Program-made: the position numbers and the translations under genes
Notes under the pieces: generated by a model
Databases searched by the model: none
Told to the model about the DNA's origin: nothing
Seen by the model: the letters and a program-made list of their open reading frames with translations, nothing else
Shown: piece by piece, positions 19,280-26,813 of the stretch
How the letters are laid out: each line of letters opens with the position of its first letter
Position numbering within the stretch: the stretch's first letter is position 1
Assembly (NCBI GenBank): GCA_025061735.1
Contig: JANXAU010000068.1
Location: forward strand, 1 to 34,695
Direction of reading: 5' to 3'
From: Candidatus Bipolaricaulota bacterium
Lineage (GTDB): Bacteria; Bipolaricaulota; Bipolaricaulia; RBG-16-55-9; DRXL01
DNA: 34,695 bases

Positions 19280-20425
19280 GTGGACATAACCCTCAAGCAA
19301 ATTTTAGACCTTGTAGGTAAGCTTGATGATACTCCAGGAGATGAAACTCCTCGAGAGAGATTTCGTCATTTCTTAAGAACAAATGTGCGAGAGGTCGGTC
19401 AACTTCAAGATTATGTGCAGGAGTGCTTAACGAACTCAGGTGATCAGTATAGCCGAGCCTTACAAGACTTAGTCAATCATCTTGGGCACTTCTTGGGATT
19501 TGAGGTAACATTTGGACGCTACAAGGGAATGCAAGATGAGATAGGCTTTGACGGGCATTGGGAATCATCAAAGGGATTTCATGTTGTTGTTGAAGTCAAG
19601 ACAACAGAAGTATATCCCATTAAAGTAACAATATTAATTGGATACGTGGATCGTCTTATCGAACAAGGAGAGATCCCAGATTGGAATCATGCTCTCGGAC
19701 TCTACGTGGTAGGACGCCCTGATCCTGAGATTAAACAACTGGAAAATAATATTGTAGCACACATGGCACGAGAAGGAAATACTCGACCGCTCAGGATCAT
19801 CTCAGTTGAGTCTTTGCTCTCTTTAGCTGAGATGATGAACGAATATGATGTAAGTCATGAAGACATCTTAACCATCCTGCGCCCTTCAGGTCCCCGAATT
19901 GATTTTATCATCGATTTGATGGTACGTTTAATGTCTCGACGAGAGCCAGAACCTTCTATCCCTGAAGAGACGCAAGCTAGCAAAGAAGTATCAGAGGTAG
20001 CAGCATACTGGCTCGCTCCAGTACAGTCAAGCAGTGAGCAAACAGCGGAAGAGGCAATCCAAGCTCTTGTTGGAGAAGAAAAGATTTATGCGTTTGGTGA
20101 GCGAACTCCTGGACGTAAACAACTAAAACCAGGGGATTGGATATGCTTTTATGCATCTACAAAAGGCGTAGTAGCTCACGCGAGAGTTAAAACGCACCCT
20201 GAGAAAAAGTTCCATCCCCGATTGAGGGAACCTGAAAAGTACCCGTGGGTGTTTTCATTGCATGAAATCAAACTTTATTTAGACAAACCTGTGGTGATTA
20301 ACTCGGATTTGAGAAATCAGCTTGACGCCTTCCGAGGGCGTGATCCCTCAAAGTCTTGGGCATGGTTTGTCCAAGCTACACGTAGAATAACAGAACATGA
20401 TTTTAAACTCCTTACAAGAGCTTGA
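19280..20425 (+). CDS. PD-(D/E)XK nuclease-like domain fused to an EVE/PUA-like domain; candidate modification-dependent endonuclease
   Basis: The 381-residue protein is encoded by clearly AT-richer DNA than its neighbours, suggesting transfer. Residues 65-145 fit a PD-(D/E)XK nuclease core: D91 ('GFDGHW') followed by 'VVVEVKTT' with E105-x-K107. A middle helical part (150-235) leads to a C-terminal EVE/PUA-like domain (about 240-365: 'AYWLAPV', 'LKPGDWICFYAS', 'YPWVFSLHEIKL'). EVE domains bind modified bases and are often joined to nuclease domains in modification-dependent restriction. The role is therefore likely defence against modified phage DNA, but this is inference. The start is GTG 19280, eight bases after GGAG. 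No methyltransferase is nearby. Confidence 0.75.
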   Translation: MDITLKQILDLVGKLDDTPGDETPRERFRHFLRTNVREVGQLQDYVQECLTNSGDQYSRALQDLVNHLGHFLGFEVTFGRYKGMQDEIGFDGHWESSKGFHVVVEVKTTEVYPIKVTILIGYVDRLIEQGEIPDWNHALGLYVVGRPDPEIKQLENNIVAHMAREGNTRPLRIISVESLLSLAEMMNEYDVSHEDILTILRPSGPRIDFIIDLMVRLMSRREPEPSIPEETQASKEVSEVAAYWLAPVQSSSEQTAEEAIQALVGEEKIYAFGERTPGRKQLKPGDWICFYASTKGVVAHARVKTHPEKKFHPRLREPEKYPWVFSLHEIKLYLDKPVVINSDLRNQLDAFRGRDPSKSWAWFVQATRRITEHDFKLLTRA

Positions 20426-20511
20426 GCCCCCAAGAGAATCGAGAAGCAACACCAGCTAAGCTAAGATGAGCACGGCGCATATGATAGACTGTGCAGCAAG
20501 GGTGAGATGAA

Positions 20512-20856
20512 ATGGCGATAGCGCGCCCAACACGACGCAAAATGAAGCATCCCTACATCACACGTAAGAAAGGGATCTGTGGGGGGAAGCCGATCATCGT
20601 CGGGACACGGATCAAGGTGTCTCAAATCGCCATTGAGTACGAACGCCTTGGGTGGACACCTGATCAAATCATTCAGGCGCACCCGCACTTGACACTGGCT
20701 CACGTCCACGACGCGCTCTCGTACTACTACGAAAACGCTGAAGAGATCAACGCCGACATCCGAGCCGGAGAGCAGCTTGCCGAAGAATTGCGGAAGCTCT
20801 ACCCGCGTTCCGCTCTTGAGGAAAAGCGCCGTGGCTCTCAAAATCTACACGAATGA
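20512..20856 (+). CDS. DUF433-family antitoxin
   Basis: The 114-residue protein has the DUF433 core: 'PYITRKKGICGGKPIIVGTR' then 'RLGWTPDQIIQAHPHLTLAHVHDAL', a small winged/HTH-like fold. DUF433 proteins commonly precede DUF5615 PIN-like toxins and act as antitoxins. The ORF overlaps the next gene by 26 bases, so the pair is translationally coupled. A GGTGA lies about six bases before ATG 20512. An in-frame alternative start is ATG 20542 ('MKHPYI'), which matches the usual DUF433 N-terminus. Confidence 0.8.
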   Translation: MAIARPTRRKMKHPYITRKKGICGGKPIIVGTRIKVSQIAIEYERLGWTPDQIIQAHPHLTLAHVHDALSYYYENAEEINADIRAGEQLAEELRKLYPRSALEEKRRGSQNLHE

Positions 20857-21172
20857 AAGCGTCCCCGTGGCGGTCGCTGTAGGACTGAAGCAACGAGGGG
20901 TGGAGGCGTGGTCAGCACGTGATGTAGGCAATCTGGGCTTGGGCGACGAGGAGCAATTGAGATACGCCAGCCGCCAGCGAGCTGTCGTCTTCACCCATGA
21001 TGAAGATTTTCTACGCCTCGCTCATGAGTGGACGCAGCAGGGAAGAGAGCATTGGGGTGTTATCTACGTCCATGAGCAGAAACTCGGTATTGGTGAGTGC
21101 ATTCGCCGCCTCATGGACTACGCGCTGATCTTGGAACCTGAGGATATGAAGAATCGCGTGGAGTTTTTGTGA
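20831..21172 (+). CDS. DUF5615 PIN-like toxin with Asp-to-Asn change at the first acidic position
   Basis: The 113-residue product fits the DUF5615 family of PIN-like (Mut7-C-type) proteins: 'ALKIYTNESVPVAVAVGLKQRG', 'ARDVGNLGLGDEEQL', and 'VVFTHDEDFLRLA' with the second acidic cluster. I chose GTG 20831 because it begins exactly at the family's N-terminus; the open frame extends further upstream to 20777 but only inside the antitoxin gene. Members usually have Asp in '(A/T)DESVP'; here the codon is AAT (N8), which may weaken metal binding and RNase activity. The pair with DUF433 is otherwise intact. Confidence 0.8.
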   Translation: MALKIYTNESVPVAVAVGLKQRGVEAWSARDVGNLGLGDEEQLRYASRQRAVVFTHDEDFLRLAHEWTQQGREHWGVIYVHEQKLGIGECIRRLMDYALILEPEDMKNRVEFL

Positions 21173-21178
21173 TCAAAG

Positions 21179-21262
21179 TGGACAGCAGACGAACGCGAAG
21201 CAGCCTCTGAAGCCGTCATTGCGCTGGTGCGCGCGCGGCTGGAGAGGGCACGGAGCGTGTGA
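21179..21262 (+). pseudogene. Short orphan reading-frame end (27 codons) of unknown origin
   Basis: Starting near TGG 21179, a frame encodes 27 residues beginning 'WTADEREAASEAVIALV' and ending 'RARSV' at TGA 21260-21262. It has protein-like codon use (Ala/Glu/Arg-rich helix) but no start codon, and it directly precedes the hicA remnant. It is probably the tail of a deleted gene. I cannot name the family. Confidence 0.35.
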
Positions 21263-21268
21263 TAGACT

Positions 21269-21319
21269 TTGAAAGTACGCGATGCGCTCAAGCGCCTTAG
21301 AGAAGACGGCTGGTTGTGA
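21269..21319 (+). pseudogene. hicA toxin remnant (first 15-16 codons)
   Basis: TTG 21269 opens a frame reading 'MKVRDALKRLREDGWL' before TGA 21317-21319. This is the usual N-terminus of HicA, an mRNA interferase; the following strand with the catalytic His ('GSH') is missing. hicB begins 10 bases later, so about 45 codons of hicA were lost. It is not a functional toxin. Confidence 0.6.
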
Positions 21320-21328
21320 GAATACGTC

Positions 21329-21439
21329 ATGAAGAAATATCTCGTTATCTACGAGTGGACGGGCCAGAACTACTCAGCTTATGTGACTGATCTACCCGGC
21401 TACATCGCTTGCGAGGATACGCTTGAAGATGAGCTTTGA
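21329..21439 (+). pseudogene. hicB antitoxin remnant (36 codons)
   Basis: ATG 21329 opens a 36-residue frame: 'MKKYLVIYEWTGQNYSAYV', then 'TDLPGYIACEDTLEDEL' and TGA 21437-21439. This matches the N-terminal half of HicB antitoxins, which pair with HicA. The C-terminal DNA-binding domain is absent. The break falls where an unrelated AT-rich frame begins, consistent with a deletion junction at about 21425-21440. Confidence 0.65.
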
Positions 21440-21448
21440 TCACGATGA

Positions 21449-21814
21449 AAGCTGGGTTTTGATATCCAGACCGAGCTACGAATCGCGCATGGAGCACGGG
21501 CGGATGTCGTTTGGCGTGCTAAGATTGGCAACTTAGGTCTTGTCACCTACGTGTTTGAGGTTCATAAAAGCGGCTCGATAGATGGATTGCTTTTGAATCT
21601 GCAAAAAGCGAGAAGCAATCCTACCGTCCAAAAGGTCATTACAGTGTCTGATGAGAAACAATTAGATCAAATCAGACAAGAGACTTCAGGTCTCCCAGAG
21701 GAATTCCGCAAAGCTATGGCGTTTTGGAAGGTCAACGAAGTGCAGGAGGTTGCTGAGAAATTGCAATCTGTAAGCGAAATTATTAGTTCCTTAGCCCCTG
21801 AGGACCTCTTTTAA
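21449..21814 (+). pseudogene. 5'-truncated endonuclease-like frame (C-terminal about 115 residues)
   Basis: The frame is open from a TGA at 21446 to TAA 21812-21814. It reads 'DIQTELRIAHGARADVVW', then 'VTYVFEVHKSGSIDGLL', 'QKVITVSDEKQL' and a helical tail ending 'LAPEDLF'. Homology-like sequence begins well before the first possible start (GTG 21551), so the 5' part has probably been lost. The spacing of the Asp in 'ADVVW' and the Glu in 'FEVHK' recalls restriction-endonuclease folds, but this is tentative. A shorter product from GTG 21551 could be made. It is convergent with the large minus-strand gene, 18 bases away. Confidence 0.5.
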
Positions 21815-21832
21815 TGTGCTCAAGCGGCTGCT

Positions 21833-24800
21833 CTAGAAATTAATCCCCATCTGCGCTTGGAGGAAGAGGCTGTGGCTCCACGGCGCACGCGCCGCCGGCT
21901 CCCATCTCCCGCTGTACCCCAGCGTCGCCGACAGATTGCACGTGCTCTCAACCAAGCCCGGCGCACACGCTACCCCCAAATCGTAGTCGCCCTTGAGCAC
22001 CAACTCCCAATCAGCCGTTTGCACCGGCTTTTGATCCCGCACCCCCAGATTGAACGCCACGCGCGCATCGAGCGTCAATCCCAACTCTTCGAGAGGATTC
22101 CAAGCGCTCTGACTCCCTAGCTCATAAGTCTGCGTGCGCTCGCGCTCGCTAAGGGTCATCTGCCAGAAGAGATCGCCCCCCGTGCGCCACGCCCCCGGCG
22201 GATCCCACGAGAGCAAGAGCCGCACCCGCGACCGAAGCGTCTCTTTGCGCCCCAGCGTCGGATGCACGAGCGTATCCAACGAAAGCCCCAGATCGGCTCT
22301 GGGCTTGAGTTCTGGACTGAGCGCCCACTCGATATTGGCGTTTAAGTCTTGCCGAATGAGATCGCGCGCCGAGCGCACATCCGTGGAGAAGCTCTGCTTC
22401 AGCACGAGCGACCCGGAGAACGGTTGCCACAGCGCCGTCACGCGCCCTTCGGCAGAGAGCGAGAGAGCACCACCCTTCTCTTGGGTTCCCAAGGGCAGAT
22501 TGCGCCGCGCCGAGAGAACCAGAGTCGGCGTCAGCTTGGCCGTCGCGATCACAACATCGCTAAATCGTAAGTCGGCACTAGCGTTCTCGTCGAGGGAGCC
22601 GCGCCCACCGGGGAGGCGCTGGCGCATCGCCCGCGTGTACGACGTGCTGAGCTTGGAAAAGCCCAGATCGTACTGCCAATCGCCCCCAAGACTCCACGAG
22701 AGATCGCCGTCGCGGCGCGCCGGCGCGTTACGCACCCCCGGACTGACGCGCTCGCTAAACCCCAACGTTCCTTTGAGTTTTAAGCTCGGTGTCAGCGCGA
22801 GCGTCGCGTTCAGAGTGAACTTAGAATCAAAGAGCGCGCGTGCCAATGCTCCGCCGGTGATCGCGCCGTCGTAGGCCGCGCTGACCGCCAGATCTTGCGC
22901 CAACGGCATCAGATGCGCGATGTTCAGCTTGTGCTCAGCTTTGAGGCCATAGGCCCATTTGCTCGTGTCAAAGCCCGTTGTGCGATCAAAGCGATTCTGA
23001 TCTAAAAGCTCTAGAGAGAGCGTGCCGGTGAGCATGGGGCCGGCTCCCCACGGTTGCCATTGGGCACGCAGGGTATCGCTCATCGAGAAGGTTCGAAATC
23101 TCTGAGAGAAGCCCATCGCGTGTTCTCCAGAGAGCGTGAGATTGCTGAACAGAGGGAGGCTCGCGCTCAGTTTGAGACGATGGGCGTCTTGGCGCTCTTC
23201 GCGCCCGATCGCCGAGAACTCCGGGACGACGCTCTCTACAGACGCTCGGAGATCGAGCGTGCCCAGCTTATACTCGGCGCTGAGCTGGGCCAGCCAGCCC
23301 CGATCGGTGTTCTGGTCGGCCGAGATATCCGCAAACCGAAACTCATCTCGCCCGTTCAGACGCGTCTGCGCCTGAGAGTACTCCGTGACAGTGTTGTCTA
23401 TCTGCCACAGGGGCATCTGATAGGTCTCTTGGGCTTTGGGGCCGACCCACATCGAAACCGTTGCTGGCGCGTTCTTTTCTAACGCCGTGATCGCATACTC
23501 TTGCACGACGGGCGTGTCCGACGTCACGCGAAAGAGCCCGATCTCCGCGCCGTACCAGAGTTCGTCTCGCCATACAGAGAGGCTCAACACCGGCAGATCC
23601 TCGACGACCCAATCCACCCCCTGACCGGCGAAGAGCCGATAGACGCCGCGCTGGGTAGCCGCATAGACCGTCGCGCCCGCAGCCACCAGATCGTTGATAG
23701 ACTCGCCCTGTAGCTCTGAAACAGCTTCAAAGCGCTCCGTAGCGGGATCGAAGACGAACAGCCCCTTGTCGGTGCCCACGTAAAGCTTTGTGCCATCGTG
23801 AGCCAATCTCACCACGCGATCGCTGACGAGCCCGGGGGCGTTCGCTCGCTTATAGCTCTTCCATGCGCTCTTCTCTTCGATCTGCGCGAGAGAGACGCGC
23901 GCCAGGCCCTCGTGCGTAGCAACCCAAAGCACGCCGCTCTCGTCGAGCAGCACGTCGTTGACGGTGTTGTGAGGCAGCCCATCTAGTCTATAGAAGCGTT
24001 TCCAATTGACGGGTTTGGCTAGGCTGTCCAGCAGCGGGCGTCCCGGCTCCAGCCGCACCAGCGATAGCCCAGAGTCTGTCGCTAGGAGCAGGGCGTTTCG
24101 CGCGACGGCGATCCCGCGCACGCCGCGGCCCGACAACCCGTGCGCCGTCGTGAAGTCTTGCCAACGGGTACCGTCGAAGACGAGCAGCCCGTTCTGATGG
24201 CCAAACAGAACAACGCGCCGGCGCTCTTGCGCCAGCGAAGCGATCACGTTGATTTGATTGACTTGGTTGCGCCGCTGGTTCTTCCCCGACGGAAAGATAT
24301 TATTAGCGTAGCCGAGCTTGAGCTGAGACTGTAGATCCCCCAAGTCAAGATGGGCTTTGACGCCGAAGACCGTGTGGGCGTTGGGCATGGTGCGCAGGCG
24401 CTCTTTGTTCTCTGCGGGAGGAGCGCTATCGGCGGCGCGCAGGGCATCGAGCGTGACGGTCAGAAACGGCCACGGCGACCAGTCGAGCGAGATCCCCATA
24501 AACGTCCGCTGGTGCTCGGTGAAGCCCCCCAGCCCGCCGCGCATGAGTTCATACTCGATCTTCAGCTCGTCCTGCTCGGTGAGCGCGTCGTGCGGCGGCA
24601 GAAGCAAGAGCGCTCCGGTCTCGTAGTCTATCTGATAGTCCACGTCGCGCTTGAGCAGCCTGTTGTTGAGATAGACGCGCTCGCTGTTTTGCAAGACAGA
24701 TAAGCCCAGAACGTAGAGTCCGCCGGAGACGGCGTAATCGAACGTCACGCGCACTTCGCTGCGCGGATCGCGAAAGTACTCCTCGGGGAAGTCAAGAGCC

Positions 24801-25969
24801 AGCACCCCCTGCTCGGCGAAGAGCGCGAAGTTATACTCGGGAAGCTCCAGATCGGGAAGCGTGACGAACGCCTCTTGGCGCTTGATCTCTAGTTTGAGAG
24901 TCTCTTCTTTAACTTTCTCTCGGCCGAGCGAGAAGAACCGTCCGCGCTGAGCGCTCCCCAACGGATAGCCCTCTGTTCCCACTTTGAGTTGGACTAACTT
25001 GACCAGACGATTGAAGAAAGCTCGCTCGTAGTCGGTCTCTTCGGCCAAGGGGTACTCTTTGGCGTCATCGCCGAAGAGATCGTGCTCGTCGTTGTACTCG
25101 TCAATATACGCGCGCAGTTGATCGCGCAGCAGTTCTAGGGTAGCGCGGCGGAGCAGCAAGAAGTTCTTGCCGTTCTCGCTCAGCACGTCATACAGACCCT
25201 CTTCGAGTTCGGGCTCGGGGTCTTGCTCGATCATTTCATAGAGATAGCTCAGGCCGTAGTCGTCCAAGAGGGCTCGCAGCTCTGAGCCGAGCTGGAAGCG
25301 CAGCGCGACGACCGTGAACCCCGGCACGTAATTCTGCAGCGAGAAGTACTCTAGCCCTTTCAGGCTTCTCAGATAGCTAGCCTCGGTCCAGGGGCGCTCC
25401 GGATCGTTGAGGGTGAAGCGCACCGTCTCGCGCGCGGTGTTCCCCCTAAAAACGCGGCTCTCGGCGATCCCCTCCACGCGCGCCAGCTTCCCCGTCAACG
25501 CCAAAGATTCTGAGATCTTCCACGTGACGATCAGCCCTTTTAAGAGTCTATCAGCGACGACGAACTCCGAGCTGCCCTGCGCCATCGAGAAATCTTTGAA
25601 CGACGCTTCGAGAGACTCGTTCTTGAAGCCAAAGGCAAAGCTTTGAAGATTGCCGCTCTTGCGGTTATCTAATTGCGCGCTGACGCGCAGCGTCCCCTTC
25701 AACGGCCAGGCGACTTCGACGCCCGCGTCGAGCGTGAGCGCGACATACTGCTCAAAGAGCAACTGATTGGCGTAGCCGCGACGCGACAGCTCACGCGAGT
25801 CCCCCAGCCCGTACTTGACGATCCAACCCAGCTCCCCAAAATAGCTAATATCCAAGGGCGTCTCTTCGGGCGGGCTTGGGGCTTTCGCAGGAGGCTCTTG
25901 CGCCAATCCCACCCCGCATCCAAAGATCAACAGAAGAGTCAGAGCGAGAAGATCTCTTGAGATCCTCAT
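21833..25969 (-). CDS. Very large outer-membrane β-barrel protein with SprA-like strand motif and internal regulator-type β-propeller
   Basis: The 1378-residue protein has a signal peptide (1-23, 'GVGLAQ'). The N-terminal half is β-rich; about 400-475 carries 'RVYLNNRLLKRDVDYQID' and 'YETGALLLLPPHDAL', a repeat typical of SprA/Sov-like surface proteins. Residues 575-835 form a two-component-regulator-type β-propeller ('DGLPHNTVNDVLLDESGVLW', 'YVGTDKGLFVFD'). The remainder (about 880-1378) is amphipathic β-strands ending in Phe ('QMGINF'), the usual outer-membrane insertion signal. Regulator-type propellers also occur in PorZ of the type 9 secretion system. AAGGAGG precedes ATG 25969. It is the last gene of a three-gene minus-strand operon. 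A secretion or attachment role is inference. Confidence 0.8.
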   Translation of the reverse strand: MRISRDLLALTLLLIFGCGVGLAQEPPAKAPSPPEETPLDISYFGELGWIVKYGLGDSRELSRRGYANQLLFEQYVALTLDAGVEVAWPLKGTLRVSAQLDNRKSGNLQSFAFGFKNESLEASFKDFSMAQGSSEFVVADRLLKGLIVTWKISESLALTGKLARVEGIAESRVFRGNTARETVRFTLNDPERPWTEASYLRSLKGLEYFSLQNYVPGFTVVALRFQLGSELRALLDDYGLSYLYEMIEQDPEPELEEGLYDVLSENGKNFLLLRRATLELLRDQLRAYIDEYNDEHDLFGDDAKEYPLAEETDYERAFFNRLVKLVQLKVGTEGYPLGSAQRGRFFSLGREKVKEETLKLEIKRQEAFVTLPDLELPEYNFALFAEQGVLALDFPEEYFRDPRSEVRVTFDYAVSGGLYVLGLSVLQNSERVYLNNRLLKRDVDYQIDYETGALLLLPPHDALTEQDELKIEYELMRGGLGGFTEHQRTFMGISLDWSPWPFLTVTLDALRAADSAPPAENKERLRTMPNAHTVFGVKAHLDLGDLQSQLKLGYANNIFPSGKNQRRNQVNQINVIASLAQERRRVVLFGHQNGLLVFDGTRWQDFTTAHGLSGRGVRGIAVARNALLLATDSGLSLVRLEPGRPLLDSLAKPVNWKRFYRLDGLPHNTVNDVLLDESGVLWVATHEGLARVSLAQIEEKSAWKSYKRANAPGLVSDRVVRLAHDGTKLYVGTDKGLFVFDPATERFEAVSELQGESINDLVAAGATVYAATQRGVYRLFAGQGVDWVVEDLPVLSLSVWRDELWYGAEIGLFRVTSDTPVVQEYAITALEKNAPATVSMWVGPKAQETYQMPLWQIDNTVTEYSQAQTRLNGRDEFRFADISADQNTDRGWLAQLSAEYKLGTLDLRASVESVVPEFSAIGREERQDAHRLKLSASLPLFSNLTLSGEHAMGFSQRFRTFSMSDTLRAQWQPWGAGPMLTGTLSLELLDQNRFDRTTGFDTSKWAYGLKAEHKLNIAHLMPLAQDLAVSAAYDGAITGGALARALFDSKFTLNATLALTPSLKLKGTLGFSERVSPGVRNAPARRDGDLSWSLGGDWQYDLGFSKLSTSYTRAMRQRLPGGRGSLDENASADLRFSDVVIATAKLTPTLVLSARRNLPLGTQEKGGALSLSAEGRVTALWQPFSGSLVLKQSFSTDVRSARDLIRQDLNANIEWALSPELKPRADLGLSLDTLVHPTLGRKETLRSRVRLLLSWDPPGAWRTGGDLFWQMTLSERERTQTYELGSQSAWNPLEELGLTLDARVAFNLGVRDQKPVQTADWELVLKGDYDLGVACAPGLVESTCNLSATLGYSGRWEPAARAPWSHSLFLQAQMGINF

Positions 25970-25992
25970 ACTTCCTCCTTCTTAAAGGCGCT

Positions 25993-26802
25993 CTAGAAGA
26001 GATAAGTCACGGTCACGATGGTCGAAGCCGGCAGAAAGGGGTGCACCCGGTAGGCCCAATCTAGCTGTAAGCGCCCCCAGCGCACGCCCGCGCCACTCGC
26101 CACCGCGACCCCGTCGTAACCTACACGCATCCTCAAGCTGTTCACAGAGACCTCTACGCCCACGTGCAACTCCGGTCCTGTGAGCAGCCTCCAGATGTCC
26201 AGCCCTAAAGAGAGAGTCCATTGGGGGTGGATCGCCCAGATCAGCCCCGTCCCCACGCGCAGATCGAGAGAGCTTTCTGTGCTGAAGAGATCGTGCACGA
26301 ACGCACCCACGCGCACAACCCCTAGCGCGACACGAGCCGCGACGTCTATCGCAAAGCGCGTCTGCGCTGGGGTCTGATAGAACTGCACGCGCCCCCCTAT
26401 AGCGAACAGCTCGCTGCCCAGCGCCAGTCCGAACAAGCCTAAGCGCTCAAAGAACCCCGTCGCCATCCCCGTGGGATTGCCAAATTCGTTGGTCGCTTCG
26501 GCAGACCCCGTGTCAATCTGTAGAATCTGCAGGCCAACGCTGCGCATCGCGCCGCCGACCCCAACGTGATGGACGACCTCAAAGACGCGCTGATAGAAGA
26601 GCGAGAGCCGAGGGCGCTCTAGAATAGCTAAAGCCGCGGGATTGTAGAAGAGCGCGTTCTCGTCGTCGGCGAGCGCCACGAGCGCCCCGCCCAGCGCAAC
26701 CGCCCGCGCGCTCGACCCGATCTCCAAGAGCGGGGTCGCCCCAGAAGCGCCGACCCCGAGCATCAAGACCATCACAACAATAGCTGTGCCCAGTCTGCGC
26801 AC
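25993..26802 (-). CDS. PorV/PorQ-like (UPF0164-type) outer-membrane β-barrel protein
   Basis: The 269-residue protein starts at GTG 26802, with AGGAG eight bases upstream overlapping the protease stop codon; the longer upstream frame would only be shadow sequence. After a signal peptide (ending near 'GASGATP') comes the family hallmark 'SARAVALGGALVALADDENA' with 'LFYNPAAL', followed by repeated amphipathic β-strands to a terminal Phe ('VTVTYLF'). PorV and PorQ belong to the FadL-like barrels that shuttle or attach type 9 secretion cargo in Bacteroidetes; homologues occur in other diderm phyla. It sits between a protease with a sorting-type C-terminal domain and the giant barrel protein. Confidence 0.85.
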   Translation of the reverse strand: MRRLGTAIVVMVLMLGVGASGATPLLEIGSSARAVALGGALVALADDENALFYNPAALAILERPRLSLFYQRVFEVVHHVGVGGAMRSVGLQILQIDTGSAEATNEFGNPTGMATGFFERLGLFGLALGSELFAIGGRVQFYQTPAQTRFAIDVAARVALGVVRVGAFVHDLFSTESSLDLRVGTGLIWAIHPQWTLSLGLDIWRLLTGPELHVGVEVSVNSLRMRVGYDGVAVASGAGVRWGRLQLDWAYRVHPFLPASTIVTVTYLF

Positions 26803-26813
26803 GAATCTCTCTC

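Noticed and set aside
22134-22874. 246-codon plus-strand frame inside the large minus-strand barrel gene
   Set aside because: It is Arg/Ser/Pro-rich shadow sequence; the minus-strand product has consistent β-strand periodicity throughout.
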